A DNA stretch of 64,000 nucleotides, taken from Prevotella sp. Its GTDB lineage: Bacteria > Bacteroidota > Bacteroidia > Bacteroidales > Bacteroidaceae. The stretch is from assembly GCA_016281815.1 (NCBI GenBank), contig JAEEJK010000046.1, positions 62,001-126,000 on the forward strand, given 5' to 3'. Below are positions 35,033 to 42,924 of this stretch, piece by piece. The position numbers and the translations under genes are program-made. How positions within the stretch are numbered: the stretch's first letter is position 1; each line of letters starts with the position of its first letter. The notes beneath the pieces were generated by a model that saw nothing but the letters and a program-made list of their open reading frames with translations, made no database searches and was not told where the DNA came from.

Positions 35033-36837
35033 TGAGAAAGTGCATTCTTTTGTTATTCACTGCCATGATGCTGCTACCCATGTCGGCGCAGACACGCCAT
35101 AAGGGACAGCAGGGCAGGCGCCATACCACCACACGATCCTATACAAGGCGGTCTTCGTCGAAAGGTACTGCCGCCACTACACAAAAGGTGACCAAAAGCA
35201 CCAAAACAACCAAAGGAAAAGGTGGCAAACCTAATTACACGACCAAGGAAATCAGGGGACTGCAGACCCAAAGGCAGCAGATCGAGCAGGATATCCGCAA
35301 CCAGCAGAACCGTCTGAGGGAGAACAAGGAGAATGTGGCCAACAGACTCAACGCCCTCATGGTGCTCAACAGTGAGATAGAGTCCAAGCAGAAGGATATC
35401 GAGGGATTTGAGAATGACATTCACAAACTTGACGGCAATATCGGTATCCTCAATTCACAGATGGCTACCCTCAAGGGACAACTGCGCGACCGGCAGGACA
35501 AATATGTCAAGTCGGTGAGATACATGCAGAGCCACAACAGCATTCAGGAGAAACTGATGTTTATCTTCAGTGCCAACAGCCTGACCCAGGCTTATCGCCG
35601 ACTCCGTTTTATGCAGGAATATGCGGATTACCAACGGACACAAGGCGAGCAAATCAAGGTCAAGCAACAGGAAATCGACAAGAAGAACAAGCAACTGCAG
35701 GCGGCTCGCTCACAGAAAAACCAACTGCTGAGCAAGGGCAAGGCGGCCAGGGCTGACTTGCAGGACAAGCATACCGAGCAGCAGAAGGTGGTGAATGAAC
35801 TGCAGAATGAGCAAAAGACCATCCAGGTGATTATCTCTGAGCAGGAGCGCAAGAATGAGCAGATCAATGCCGAGATCGACCGCCTTGTGGCTGTCGAGGT
35901 GGAGAAGGCGCGCGTGCGCGCTGAGGCGGAGGCCAAGCGCAAGTCTGAGGCTGCTGCCGCAAAGAAAAGAGCAGAGGAACTGGCCCGTAAGAAGGCTGCT
36001 GCCGAGAAGGCCAAACGCGAGGAGGAGAAACGTATCGCTGCCGCCAAGGCCGAGGAGGCCCGTCTGAAGGCCGCTGCCGACAAGGCTGCCCGTGAGCATG
36101 AGCGCAGGGTGGCTGCCGAGAAGGCTGCTGCCGAGGCACGTGCCAGAGCCGCCGCCGCTGAGGCAAAGGCGCGTCAGGAAAATGAGGCGAAGGCGCGCCG
36201 TGAGGCGGAGGCACAGGCCCGTGCCGCTGCCGAGGAGGCCCGTGCCGCCGAGGAGGCTGCCCGCAGGAGTGCCGCCGAGAAAGAAAAGGCGGAGCAGGCT
36301 GCCCGTGAGGCGGAGTCTGCCCGGTTGGCTGCGGAGCGCAAGGCTGTGGCAGATGCCGCTCGCCGTGAGAAAGAGGTTGAGGAGGATGCCAAAGAGGCTT
36401 CCAAGGTGGAGACCATGTCGGCGGTCGACCGTCAGATCAGTGGCAGTTTTGAGAGCAACAGGGGCAGGTTGCCCATGCCTGTCACCGGTCCCTACAAGGT
36501 GGTGAGCCATTTCGGACAATATGATGTTGACGGACTGAAGAACGTGAAACTCGACAATAAGGGCATCAATATCCAGTGTGAGCCGGGTGCCAGGGCAAGG
36601 TCAGTGTTTGAGGGCGAGGTGAGTGCCGTCGTCAGCGTGGCAGGACAACTGGTGGTCATGGTGCGCCATGGTGACTTCATCTCCGTCTACTGCAACCTGA
36701 AGGCCGTGAATGTGCGTAAAGGTCAAAAGGTTACCACACGCCAGGTGCTGGGCACCATCGGTCAGGACAACATCCTGCAGTTCCAACTCAGAAGGGAGAA
36801 GGCTAAACTCAACCCCGAGACCTGGCTCGGACGGTAG
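35032..36837 (+). CDS. EnvC-like murein hydrolase activator with degenerate LytM domain
   Basis: 601 residues from ATG 35032. The signal peptide ends at PMSAQT, then a basic linker. Residues about 65-290 form a long coiled coil (LQTQRQQIEQDIRNQQNRLRENKEN). Residues about 290-465 are very rich in Ala/Glu/Lys/Arg, a TolA-like helical spacer. Residues about 485-601 form a LytM/M23 domain. The zinc ligands of active M23 peptidases are absent: NHGxD reads NKGIN and HLHFE reads LQFQL. It should therefore activate a septal amidase rather than cut peptidoglycan, as EnvC does. Periplasmic; last gene of the dut operon. Confidence 0.88.
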   Translation: MRKCILLLFTAMMLLPMSAQTRHKGQQGRRHTTTRSYTRRSSSKGTAATTQKVTKSTKTTKGKGGKPNYTTKEIRGLQTQRQQIEQDIRNQQNRLRENKENVANRLNALMVLNSEIESKQKDIEGFENDIHKLDGNIGILNSQMATLKGQLRDRQDKYVKSVRYMQSHNSIQEKLMFIFSANSLTQAYRRLRFMQEYADYQRTQGEQIKVKQQEIDKKNKQLQAARSQKNQLLSKGKAARADLQDKHTEQQKVVNELQNEQKTIQVIISEQERKNEQINAEIDRLVAVEVEKARVRAEAEAKRKSEAAAAKKRAEELARKKAAAEKAKREEEKRIAAAKAEEARLKAAADKAAREHERRVAAEKAAAEARARAAAAEAKARQENEAKARREAEAQARAAAEEARAAEEAARRSAAEKEKAEQAAREAESARLAAERKAVADAARREKEVEEDAKEASKVETMSAVDRQISGSFESNRGRLPMPVTGPYKVVSHFGQYDVDGLKNVKLDNKGINIQCEPGARARSVFEGEVSAVVSVAGQLVVMVRHGDFISVYCNLKAVNVRKGQKVTTRQVLGTIGQDNILQFQLRREKAKLNPETWLGR

Positions 36838-36876
36838 GCAACAGTCCAGTCAAGGATATACTTCACAGCGAAACAG

Positions 36877-36915
36877 GGGCGTCCCCGTCCGCAATAGATG
36901 CGGGCGGGGACGCCC
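36877..36915. repeat. GC-rich inverted repeat downstream of the EnvC-like gene
   Basis: GGGCGTCCCCGTCCGC (36877-36892) pairs with GCGGGCGGGGACGCCC (36900-36915) with one mismatch or bulge around a 7-base loop. It is far more GC-rich than its surroundings. It could be a REP-like element and may also slow transcription after the operon, but there is no T-run. Confidence 0.6.
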
Positions 36916-37056
36916 GCGCTCACCGACGTAAAAAATTGGAAGTTTCACTTTTTTTCCCTTCTTTAGCGGTCGAAAACCGAAATCGCAGGACCATGGCTGT
37001 CAAGAGAAAGTATCCCCAAGGAGCGCAACATCATAGAATGGCAGTGCGACAAGTAG

Positions 37057-37076
37057 GGACGCGATGTATCGCGTCC
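37057..37076. repeat. REP-like palindrome, left copy
   Basis: GGACGCGAT-GT-ATCGCGTCC is a perfect 9-base inverted repeat preceded by GTAG. A near copy in reverse orientation lies at 38944-38967 on the other side of the ATPase/nuclease gene. Confidence 0.7.
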
Positions 37077-37113
37077 GAAAGCCCAAAAAGAGGTAAATGT
37101 AGGGGTATACTAG

Positions 37114-37131
37114 GAATCATCGGGACAGGTT
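37114..37131. repeat. 18-base direct repeat, left copy
   Basis: GAATCATCGGGACAGGTT is found here and again, identical, at 38898-38915, bracketing the AAA-ATPase/PD-(D/E)XK gene. Confidence 0.75.
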
Positions 37132-37266
37132 TGAACGCCGTGCCCCTGATTTTTTAAGAAATCACTTCAAAAATACCCTCATGACAAATTTGAAGAAAAC
37201 TTTTGCCATGTCATGACTATTTACTAACTTAGCGGCGGAAATGAATAACAACACGGCAAAACAACC

Positions 37267-37273
37267 GGAGGAG
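37267..37273 (+). promoter_or_regulatory. Strong Shine-Dalgarno sequence of the ATPase/nuclease gene
   Basis: GGAGGAG lies 5 bases before ATG 37279. Most genes in this window lack such a site, as is usual for Bacteroidota, so its presence is notable and fits an origin unlike that of its neighbours. Confidence 0.55.
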
Positions 37274-37278
37274 ACACC

Positions 37279-38886
37279 ATGACACATCCAAGCAACCTCT
37301 ATCCTGACGAGCGGCGCTACCCCGTCGGTATACAGACTTTCTCGGAAATCATCACCAAGGGTTATGTCTACATCGACAAGACCGACCTGATGTGGAGGAT
37401 GACGCACCTGAGCAAATACATCTTCTTGAGTCGTCCGAGGCGATTCGGTAAGTCGCTGCTAACCACCACGCTATGCTCCTTCTTTGAGGGCCGACGTGAC
37501 CTTTTTGAGGGGCTTAAGGTGATGGAGTTGGAGAAAGAGTGGCTGAGTTACCCTGTGCTCCACGTCGACGTGAGCATGGCCAAGGGACGCGAGAATACGG
37601 CAGAACTGCGCAAGGCACTGATGTTTCAAATGGAGCCTTACTGCGAAAAATATGCTATGTCGCAAACATCGGCCACTCCCGGAGAAGTCTTCTCCGGCCT
37701 TATCCGACGAGCGTACGAGCAGACAGGCCGCCAGGTGGTAGTGGTTATCGACGAATATGACGCGCCACTGCTCGAGGTACTGCACGAGGAGGAACTACTC
37801 GGCGGATACCGCCGTGTGATGCAGGAATTCTATCAATGTTTAAAGGCCAACGAGGCGATGATCCGCTTCTGCTTCATCACAGGCATTACAAAGTTCTCGC
37901 AACTGAGCATCTTCTCCACCCTCAACAACATCACCAATGTCTCGCTCGACCCGGAGTTCGCCGCCATCTGCGGCATCACCGGCGAAGAGATCGACACGCA
38001 AATGAGGCCTGATGTGGAACGCCTCGCCACCGAGTATGAGTGCGCTCCAGATGAGATGCGCCAGATGCTCCGCGACACTTATGACGGATATCATTTCTCA
38101 GGGAAGTCTCCCGATATCTACAACCCTTTCAGCCTGATGAAAGCGTTCAACCAGCGCAGGCTCGACAACTGGTGGTTTGAGAGTGGCACGCCATCCTACC
38201 TCATCCGCCAGATGCGCCATTTCCAGACAGACATCACCAAACTCGACGACCTACAGGTGCCATCATCGGCCTTCGACCAGCCTACAGAAAATATGATGGA
38301 TGCCCTGCCGTTGCTCTATCAGAGCGGATACATGACCATCAAGGACTACAACTTCAGAAGCAGGATGTACACCCTGGGCATTCCAAACCAAGAGGTTCGT
38401 GTGGGCTTTACTGAAGGTTTGTTACCCTCTGTTACAGGCATGCGAGGAAGTGACGTGCAGAGGGGCTTCGCAGTGCGCTTCTGGGATGCCTTGTGCACCG
38501 GCGACGCCGACTTGGCCTTGCGCGAACTGCAGGCATACCTCGAGGAATTGCCATATGTCGAGGGTTTCAAGAAAAAACTGGAGGAGGTCTCCGCCGCCGA
38601 GGGTTTCTATGAGTGGTCGTTTTACCTCATTTTCTCCATGCTCAACGTCTATGTGCAGACGCAGGTGAAATGCGCCCGCGGGCGTGCCGACATGGTGGTA
38701 TTTATGCCCGATGCCATCTATGTGATGGAACTGAAGATTAACGGAACGGCGCAGGATGCCCTCGACCAGATCAACGATAAGGGCTATGCGCTCCGCTATG
38801 CCACCGATGGCCGCCGTATCGTGAAGGCCGGCATCGGCTTCTCCGTCGAGAAGCGTGCCATGACGGATTACATCATTGAAGATTGA
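37279..38886 (+). CDS. AAA-ATPase-like protein with C-terminal PD-(D/E)XK nuclease domain
   Basis: 535 residues. The N-terminal AAA-ATPase-like domain (about 8-230) has a variant Walker A, RPRRFGKSLLTT at about 53-64, and Walker B VVVVIDEYDAP at about 153. The C-terminal DUF1703/PDDEXK_9 domain (about 430-530) has GRADMVVFMPDAIYVMELK, with the Asp and Glu-x-Lys of the nuclease core, followed by QINDKGYA. The family is multi-copy in many Bacteroidota genomes; its biological role is not established, and a mobile or defence-related function is suspected. A strong SD precedes it, and an 18-base direct repeat and REP-like palindromes flank it on both sides, which suggests it was inserted or duplicated as a unit. 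Confidence 0.88.
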   Translation: MTHPSNLYPDERRYPVGIQTFSEIITKGYVYIDKTDLMWRMTHLSKYIFLSRPRRFGKSLLTTTLCSFFEGRRDLFEGLKVMELEKEWLSYPVLHVDVSMAKGRENTAELRKALMFQMEPYCEKYAMSQTSATPGEVFSGLIRRAYEQTGRQVVVVIDEYDAPLLEVLHEEELLGGYRRVMQEFYQCLKANEAMIRFCFITGITKFSQLSIFSTLNNITNVSLDPEFAAICGITGEEIDTQMRPDVERLATEYECAPDEMRQMLRDTYDGYHFSGKSPDIYNPFSLMKAFNQRRLDNWWFESGTPSYLIRQMRHFQTDITKLDDLQVPSSAFDQPTENMMDALPLLYQSGYMTIKDYNFRSRMYTLGIPNQEVRVGFTEGLLPSVTGMRGSDVQRGFAVRFWDALCTGDADLALRELQAYLEELPYVEGFKKKLEEVSAAEGFYEWSFYLIFSMLNVYVQTQVKCARGRADMVVFMPDAIYVMELKINGTAQDALDQINDKGYALRYATDGRRIVKAGIGFSVEKRAMTDYIIED

Positions 38887-38897
38887 AAGGAATCAGA

Positions 38898-38915
38898 GAA
38901 TCATCGGGACAGGTT
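38898..38915. repeat. 18-base direct repeat, right copy
   Basis: GAATCATCGGGACAGGTT, identical to 37114-37131, begins 12 bases after the ATPase/nuclease stop codon. Confidence 0.75.
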
Positions 38916-38943
38916 ATTGATTCTTCTGCTCACTTGGGAGCGC

Positions 38944-38967
38944 GGGCGCGATACATCGCGTCCCTAC
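38944..38967. repeat. REP-like palindrome, right copy, inverted relative to the left one
   Basis: GGGCGCGATACATCGCGTCCCTAC is the reverse complement of the left REP-like element (GTAGGGACGCGATGTATCGCGTCC) apart from one position. It is a stem with a two-base loop. Confidence 0.7.
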
Positions 38968-39051
38968 CTGCTTTGGCTGTCGTCATTCTCAGAAAAAGAG
39001 CCTTCGTAGCAAGGCAAAGTGAACTGGAGGCACTGCGACTACTATTATTTG

Positions 39052-39059
39052 TATGTTTG
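39052..39059 (+). promoter_or_regulatory. -7 element of the BspA-like gene
   Basis: TATGTTTG matches TAnnTTTG 95 bases before ATG 39155; no clear TTG at -33. The 268-base gap from 38887 to 39154 contains otherwise only the repeats above. Confidence 0.45.
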
Positions 39060-39154
39060 CGGTCTAAAAGTCAAAATGCGACTATTATGGATGATATATG
39101 CCAGATGGTTGATGTCGCAAAACTTAGATAAGAATTAACAAAGTAAATAGTCAG

Positions 39155-40864
39155 ATGATGGGTAACCGTATTGCATTATTTGTTCTGATATACATGTTTC
39201 TGGCAGCGCCTGTCCGCTTGCCGGCAGAAAGAACGGTATGGGTTTATTATCCAGGGGAACTGCAACACTTGTTTGACGTTAACGACCTGAGATACGAGAA
39301 CAATCTGACATTGCAAGGTTCGATTAACGGTTCGGACGTGAAGGTGCTGCGTAAGTGGGCCAACCCACAAAGAACATTGAATCTCAGAGACTGCCGGATT
39401 GTGGCAGGCGGCGAGCCCTACTACGAAGACTATACGACAGAAGATGACGTCATCGGCTCTTATATGTTCGCCGACAAGGAGTTCAAGAGTCTGGTTTTGC
39501 CCAATACGCTGAAGAAGATAGGCGACTATGCCATCACGTTCTGTGGAGACAGCATCGTGTTTCCTCCTACGCTGACGTGGTTGGGTGACCATGCTTTCTG
39601 CAATAACTTTTTTAAGAAACTGCATATCCCCGCCACGCTTGTGCATATCGGCAATGGCGCACTGAACGGAAACATCAACCTGAGCAATGTCACCATAGAC
39701 GAAAACCACCCGGAATTCGTGCTGGAGGATGGTTATTTGTACACCCGCGACCACACCCGTCTGCTGTCCTATTTCGCTGAAATCAAATCGCAGGCGAAAA
39801 GTTTTACGATTCGCCCAGAAGTTAAAGTCATCGACGACAAGGCCTTCAACTATCACCGATGTGATAAAATCGTGTTGAACAAGCAGTTGGAGTACATCGG
39901 CGAAGATGCCTTCAAGTATGCACTCGACAATGCAATTCCATATCAGGAGGAACTGGTCATACCCAACAGCGTTACTTATATTGGTCCCTATGCTTTTTAT
40001 TACTGTCATTTGAGGAAACTCGTTATCTCGGACAATGTGGAGTATCTGCCCGACTTTTGCTTTGCTTACTGTTATATCACCGATATCCACATGCCGGCAA
40101 AACTGAAGCATTTAGGTTGGGCCGCTTTGAGTAACAATCATCTGTATAACTTAGAATTGCCCAACGGGCTGGAACGAATAGAGAAGTGTGCACTCCTTGG
40201 AATGGGAAGCAAAAAGAAACTGGTGATTCCTGAGAGTTTACTCCATATTGATGAACATGCTTTTCGTGATATCATGGTGGACACGATAGAAATACGGGCG
40301 CCACTCGACACCATACCCAAAGCCTCTTTCTACAGTTGTGAGTCGATAGTGAAACTCGTCCTGCCGCCGACCGTCAAGCGTATAGAGAATTCGGCATTTT
40401 ATGAGTGCTACGGCTTGAGAATCTTCCAGTTTCCTGACGGATTGGAAGAAATCGGCCCATGGTCATTGGCTGGCTCGAAAGGCATTAGTGTGTGGCACAT
40501 CCCGGCTTCCGTACGGAAGATAGAGGAGGCGGCCTTTGCCGTTCCCAATTTCTCGTCGCATACCGTCTATATGTATTCGCAGAATCCACCAACAGAAACC
40601 CATCCGCAGGCCTTCAAAGACTGGACAATGAATAAGTCGGTGCTCTACGTGCCTAAAGGCTGTACCGAACGTTATCGGCAAACTCCTTGGAATACATTCG
40701 GAGAGATACGTGAATTCGATCCGACAAGTGTCAAATCCATTCCCTATACCCCTGAAAACATGGAACGGCGCAGTTACGACTTAGGCGGACGTCCCGTGCC
40801 TGAAAACTATCACGGCCTTCGCATTGTACAGACTCTAGACGGAGCAAAGAAAGTAATGAGATAA
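39155..40864 (+). CDS. BspA-like leucine-rich-repeat surface protein
   Basis: 569 residues with signal peptide 1 to about 24 (IALFVLIYMFLAAPVRLPA). Residues about 100-500 hold many LRR_5 (BspA/TpLRR) units of the form LxLPxxLxxIGxxAFxxC, for example LVIPNSVTYIGPYAFYYCHL, LELPNGLERIEKCALLGM and LVLPPTVKRIENSAFYECYG. The end, YDLGGRPVPENYHGLRIV ... KKVMR, has the pattern of a type IX secretion sorting tail, so export to the surface is likely. Such proteins mediate adhesion to host proteins, other bacteria or fibres. It is a single gene with neighbours in different orientation or family. ATG 39158 is an equal start choice. Confidence 0.87.
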   Translation: MMGNRIALFVLIYMFLAAPVRLPAERTVWVYYPGELQHLFDVNDLRYENNLTLQGSINGSDVKVLRKWANPQRTLNLRDCRIVAGGEPYYEDYTTEDDVIGSYMFADKEFKSLVLPNTLKKIGDYAITFCGDSIVFPPTLTWLGDHAFCNNFFKKLHIPATLVHIGNGALNGNINLSNVTIDENHPEFVLEDGYLYTRDHTRLLSYFAEIKSQAKSFTIRPEVKVIDDKAFNYHRCDKIVLNKQLEYIGEDAFKYALDNAIPYQEELVIPNSVTYIGPYAFYYCHLRKLVISDNVEYLPDFCFAYCYITDIHMPAKLKHLGWAALSNNHLYNLELPNGLERIEKCALLGMGSKKKLVIPESLLHIDEHAFRDIMVDTIEIRAPLDTIPKASFYSCESIVKLVLPPTVKRIENSAFYECYGLRIFQFPDGLEEIGPWSLAGSKGISVWHIPASVRKIEEAAFAVPNFSSHTVYMYSQNPPTETHPQAFKDWTMNKSVLYVPKGCTERYRQTPWNTFGEIREFDPTSVKSIPYTPENMERRSYDLGGRPVPENYHGLRIVQTLDGAKKVMR

Positions 40865-40895
40865 AACGATATATGTCTCGCTATCCTGCGGACGG

Positions 40896-41969
40896 TCATT
40901 GATTGTCAAGACAAAGATCCAAGCCGTCAAGTATCTGTATGTATTTCCCGATGGCGTCCTTGATCTCGCTGATACAGATATACTCATCGGCGGAATGAGA
41001 GCGGGATGACTGTCCGGGGCCTAACTTCAGCGAGGCAAATGGCATGAGCGCCTGGTCGCTCAGTGTGGGCGACCCGAAAGGAATCATCCCCATCGACAGG
41101 CAGCGCTGCACGATGGGGTGGCTGACAGGGATGCCAGAGGAACTGAGTCTGAAGGAATGGGCTTTCACCTCGCTGCTCACATGCGAGCGGATGATGCCGA
41201 ATACCTCCTCGTTGCTGTAAAGTTCATTGGTGCGGACATCAATGACTGCCGTGCATGTGTCGGGAACCACATTGTGCTGGGTGCCGGCATGGAGCACCGT
41301 CGCCTGCATCAGTGTGGGACCGAGCAGGGGACTGACACGCTCAAAGCGATAATCGCGTATCCACTGCAGATCGTCGAGCATCTTGTAGATGGCGTTGATG
41401 CCCTCGCCCCGTGCGGCATGGCCCGATTTCCCGTGCGACACCATATCAATCACCATCAGACCTTTTTCCGCAATGGCCGGTTGCATGCCCGTCGGTTCTC
41501 CCACAATGGCTGCCGTGACAGGTGGCAGCAGGGGAAGGACACGGCTGCAACCATTGGCTCCAGACACTTCCTCCTCGGCGGAGGCCAGATAGATGAGGTT
41601 GCAGGACTGGGGTGTGGAGCGCAGGTGGCAGAACACCATGAGCAGCGACACCAACCCTCCGCCGCAGTCGTTGCTGCCTAGGCCATAGAGACGGTCGCCC
41701 TCTGTCTGTGCGACGTGGGGCGGGCGGGTCCAGGTGGACACCGGGCGCACGGTATCGATATGGGCATTCAGCAACAGGGTGGGGCGGGAGGCGTCGTAAC
41801 CCGGAGCCACACACCACAGGTTGTTGGCCTCCCGGTGAGGGGAAAGGCCCGCTTTCTGCATCCAAGTCTCCAAATAGTCGGCTGCCGCAGTCTCCTCACG
41901 GCTGATGCTGGGGATGGCAATCAGATGGCTGAGCAGTTCTGTCGCCTGATGGGTATATGCCTCGGTCAT
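40896..41969 (-). CDS. M20-family deacetylase (ArgE/DapE type)
   Basis: 357 residues. Zinc-ligand motifs are LLNAHIDTVRP (about 67-77), GLGSNDCGGG (about 96-105), ASAEEEVSG with the catalytic Glu, and GEPTG; a terminal histidine lies in SSRSHSADEYI. HGKSGHAARGEG marks the dimerisation domain. Best fit is N-acetylornithine or N-succinylornithine deacetylase of arginine synthesis, since Bacteroidota use the succinylated pathway, but succinyl-diaminopimelate desuccinylase or a dipeptidase cannot be ruled out. No arginine gene is adjacent in the window. Confidence 0.83.
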   Translation of the reverse strand: MTEAYTHQATELLSHLIAIPSISREETAAADYLETWMQKAGLSPHREANNLWCVAPGYDASRPTLLLNAHIDTVRPVSTWTRPPHVAQTEGDRLYGLGSNDCGGGLVSLLMVFCHLRSTPQSCNLIYLASAEEEVSGANGCSRVLPLLPPVTAAIVGEPTGMQPAIAEKGLMVIDMVSHGKSGHAARGEGINAIYKMLDDLQWIRDYRFERVSPLLGPTLMQATVLHAGTQHNVVPDTCTAVIDVRTNELYSNEEVFGIIRSHVSSEVKAHSFRLSSSGIPVSHPIVQRCLSMGMIPFGSPTLSDQALMPFASLKLGPGQSSRSHSADEYICISEIKDAIGKYIQILDGLDLCLDNQ

Positions 41970-42065
41970 GTCGGTTGTCTCTCAAATATAATTATTCAAG
42001 TTCACATTTGTCTATACTCCTACCCTCCAAGTAATCAAATTCTTTTGCAAAAACTTGAGATTGAT

Positions 42066-42410
42066 TCAGAAGATAGCGGCAATGCGGCGAATCTGTCTGA
42101 GTTTCTCCATAAACGAATCGTCGCGCTCGGCCATCAACATATCGTATTCGTTCTGCATGGCCAGCAGAGGGGCTGCGTCAACACCGAGAGCGGCCTCCAT
42201 CATCATGGCCAGTTCGGGACTGAGCGACCGCTTGCCATTCAGCATCTCATTGAAGGCAGAATAGGATATTCCTATCTTCTTGGCTAGTCCCCGCTGAGAA
42301 ATGCCACGGTATTCCAGTTCGTCTTTCAGCACCTCGCCAGGATGGGTGGGCTGAAAGGGCTTCAGATTGTTTGCTATCATCTGCGGATTTACTCCTTCAA
42401 GTGTCGTCAT
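42066..42410 (-). CDS. higA: HigA-family antitoxin
   Basis: 114 residues from ATG 42410; the open frame extends further upstream inside higB but lacks similarity. PTHPGEVLKDELEYRGISQRGLAKKIGISYSAFNEMLNGKRSLSPELAMMMEAALG (read in parts, about 23-78) is the HigA/VapI XRE-type helix-turn-helix. It neutralises the toxin encoded upstream and represses the operon. The toxin-first order is typical of higBA. It is 13 bases downstream of higB. Confidence 0.9.
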   Translation of the reverse strand: MTTLEGVNPQMIANNLKPFQPTHPGEVLKDELEYRGISQRGLAKKIGISYSAFNEMLNGKRSLSPELAMMMEAALGVDAAPLLAMQNEYDMLMAERDDSFMEKLRQIRRIAAIF

Positions 42411-42423
42411 ATCTCGTCCTCCT

Positions 42424-42741
42424 TTATTTATAATGGTTTGATAGTTCTGTGATGTTGCATATCGTAGCAATCTGTTTGTCGGTCTCCATGCCTTCGATGA
42501 ACTCGATGCGGTACTGATTGTTGACGCGGACAGACGAAGTTCCCTCCTTGTCACCGTGTAGTTTCTCGTAGTGCAAGGAACCATACTTGGTCAGTCCCAG
42601 AACATTCTCCTGCTGCTTCATCAGGTTGACAACCTTGATGTACTTGCTAACAACTTGGGGCTGAAAGCGGTGTTGCTTATCGCTCGCCTTGCCCTTTGTA
42701 TAGAGTTCCTGTAGGTATGTCTGCTCGAATGTAATTATCAT
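42424..42741 (-). CDS. higB: HigB-like toxin (RelE/ParE superfamily)
   Basis: 105 residues. The RelE-like core has KYIKVVNLMKQQENVLGL, GLTKYGSLHYEKLHGDKEG, SSVRVNNQYRIEF and the final strand (KQIATICNITELSNHYK), fitting a ribosome-dependent mRNA interferase. First gene of a two-gene toxin-antitoxin operon next to tig. The length (usual about 92-105) and motifs look intact. Confidence 0.88.
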   Translation of the reverse strand: MIITFEQTYLQELYTKGKASDKQHRFQPQVVSKYIKVVNLMKQQENVLGLTKYGSLHYEKLHGDKEGTSSVRVNNQYRIEFIEGMETDKQIATICNITELSNHYK

Positions 42742-42776
42742 TTGGACGCGAAGGTAGGAAAAATTTTTTGTGTTCG

Positions 42777-42801
42777 CAAATTTAATAACAACTATTTGTT
42801 G
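42777..42801 (-). promoter_or_regulatory. Promoter and possible operator of higBA
   Basis: The minus strand reads TAAATTTG (42784-42777), a TAnnTTTG match, 35 bases before the higB ATG. Directly upstream CAAC-TATTT-GTTG (42789-42801) is a small inverted repeat that could bind HigA. Both are weak signals. Confidence 0.4.
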
Positions 42802-42862
42802 CTTTCAGCATAATTCCAATATTATTTTTTCTATATTATTAGGTATTTCGGTTATTTATGTG

Positions 42863-42870
42863 TAATTTTG
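42863..42870 (+). promoter_or_regulatory. -7 element of tig
   Basis: TAATTTTG, followed by C, lies 54 bases before the tig ATG. No TTG at the ideal distance. Confidence 0.5.
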
Positions 42871-42924
42871 CACCCAATTTGAGAAAAAGCCACCAATTAT
42901 TACATTAAAAGAATATAGATAAAG

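Larger units (their letters stand above)
36838..37278. other. 441-base intergenic region with palindromic repeats
   Basis: No supportable gene. It holds a GC-rich inverted repeat (36877-36915), a short REP-like palindrome (37057-37076), the left copy of an 18-base direct repeat (37114-37131), and an AT-rich stretch with TAACTTAG near 37217, which is close to a -7 element for the next gene. A short open frame at 36936-37157 has no recognisable features. Confidence 0.7.

Noticed and set aside
36936..37157. 73-codon frame in the gap before the ATPase/nuclease gene
   Set aside because: No start signal or similarity, and it runs through the palindromic repeat.
38883..39131. 82-codon frame after the ATPase/nuclease gene
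   Set aside because: It includes the direct repeat and the REP-like palindrome in translation (RARYIASLP), which marks a repeat rather than a protein.
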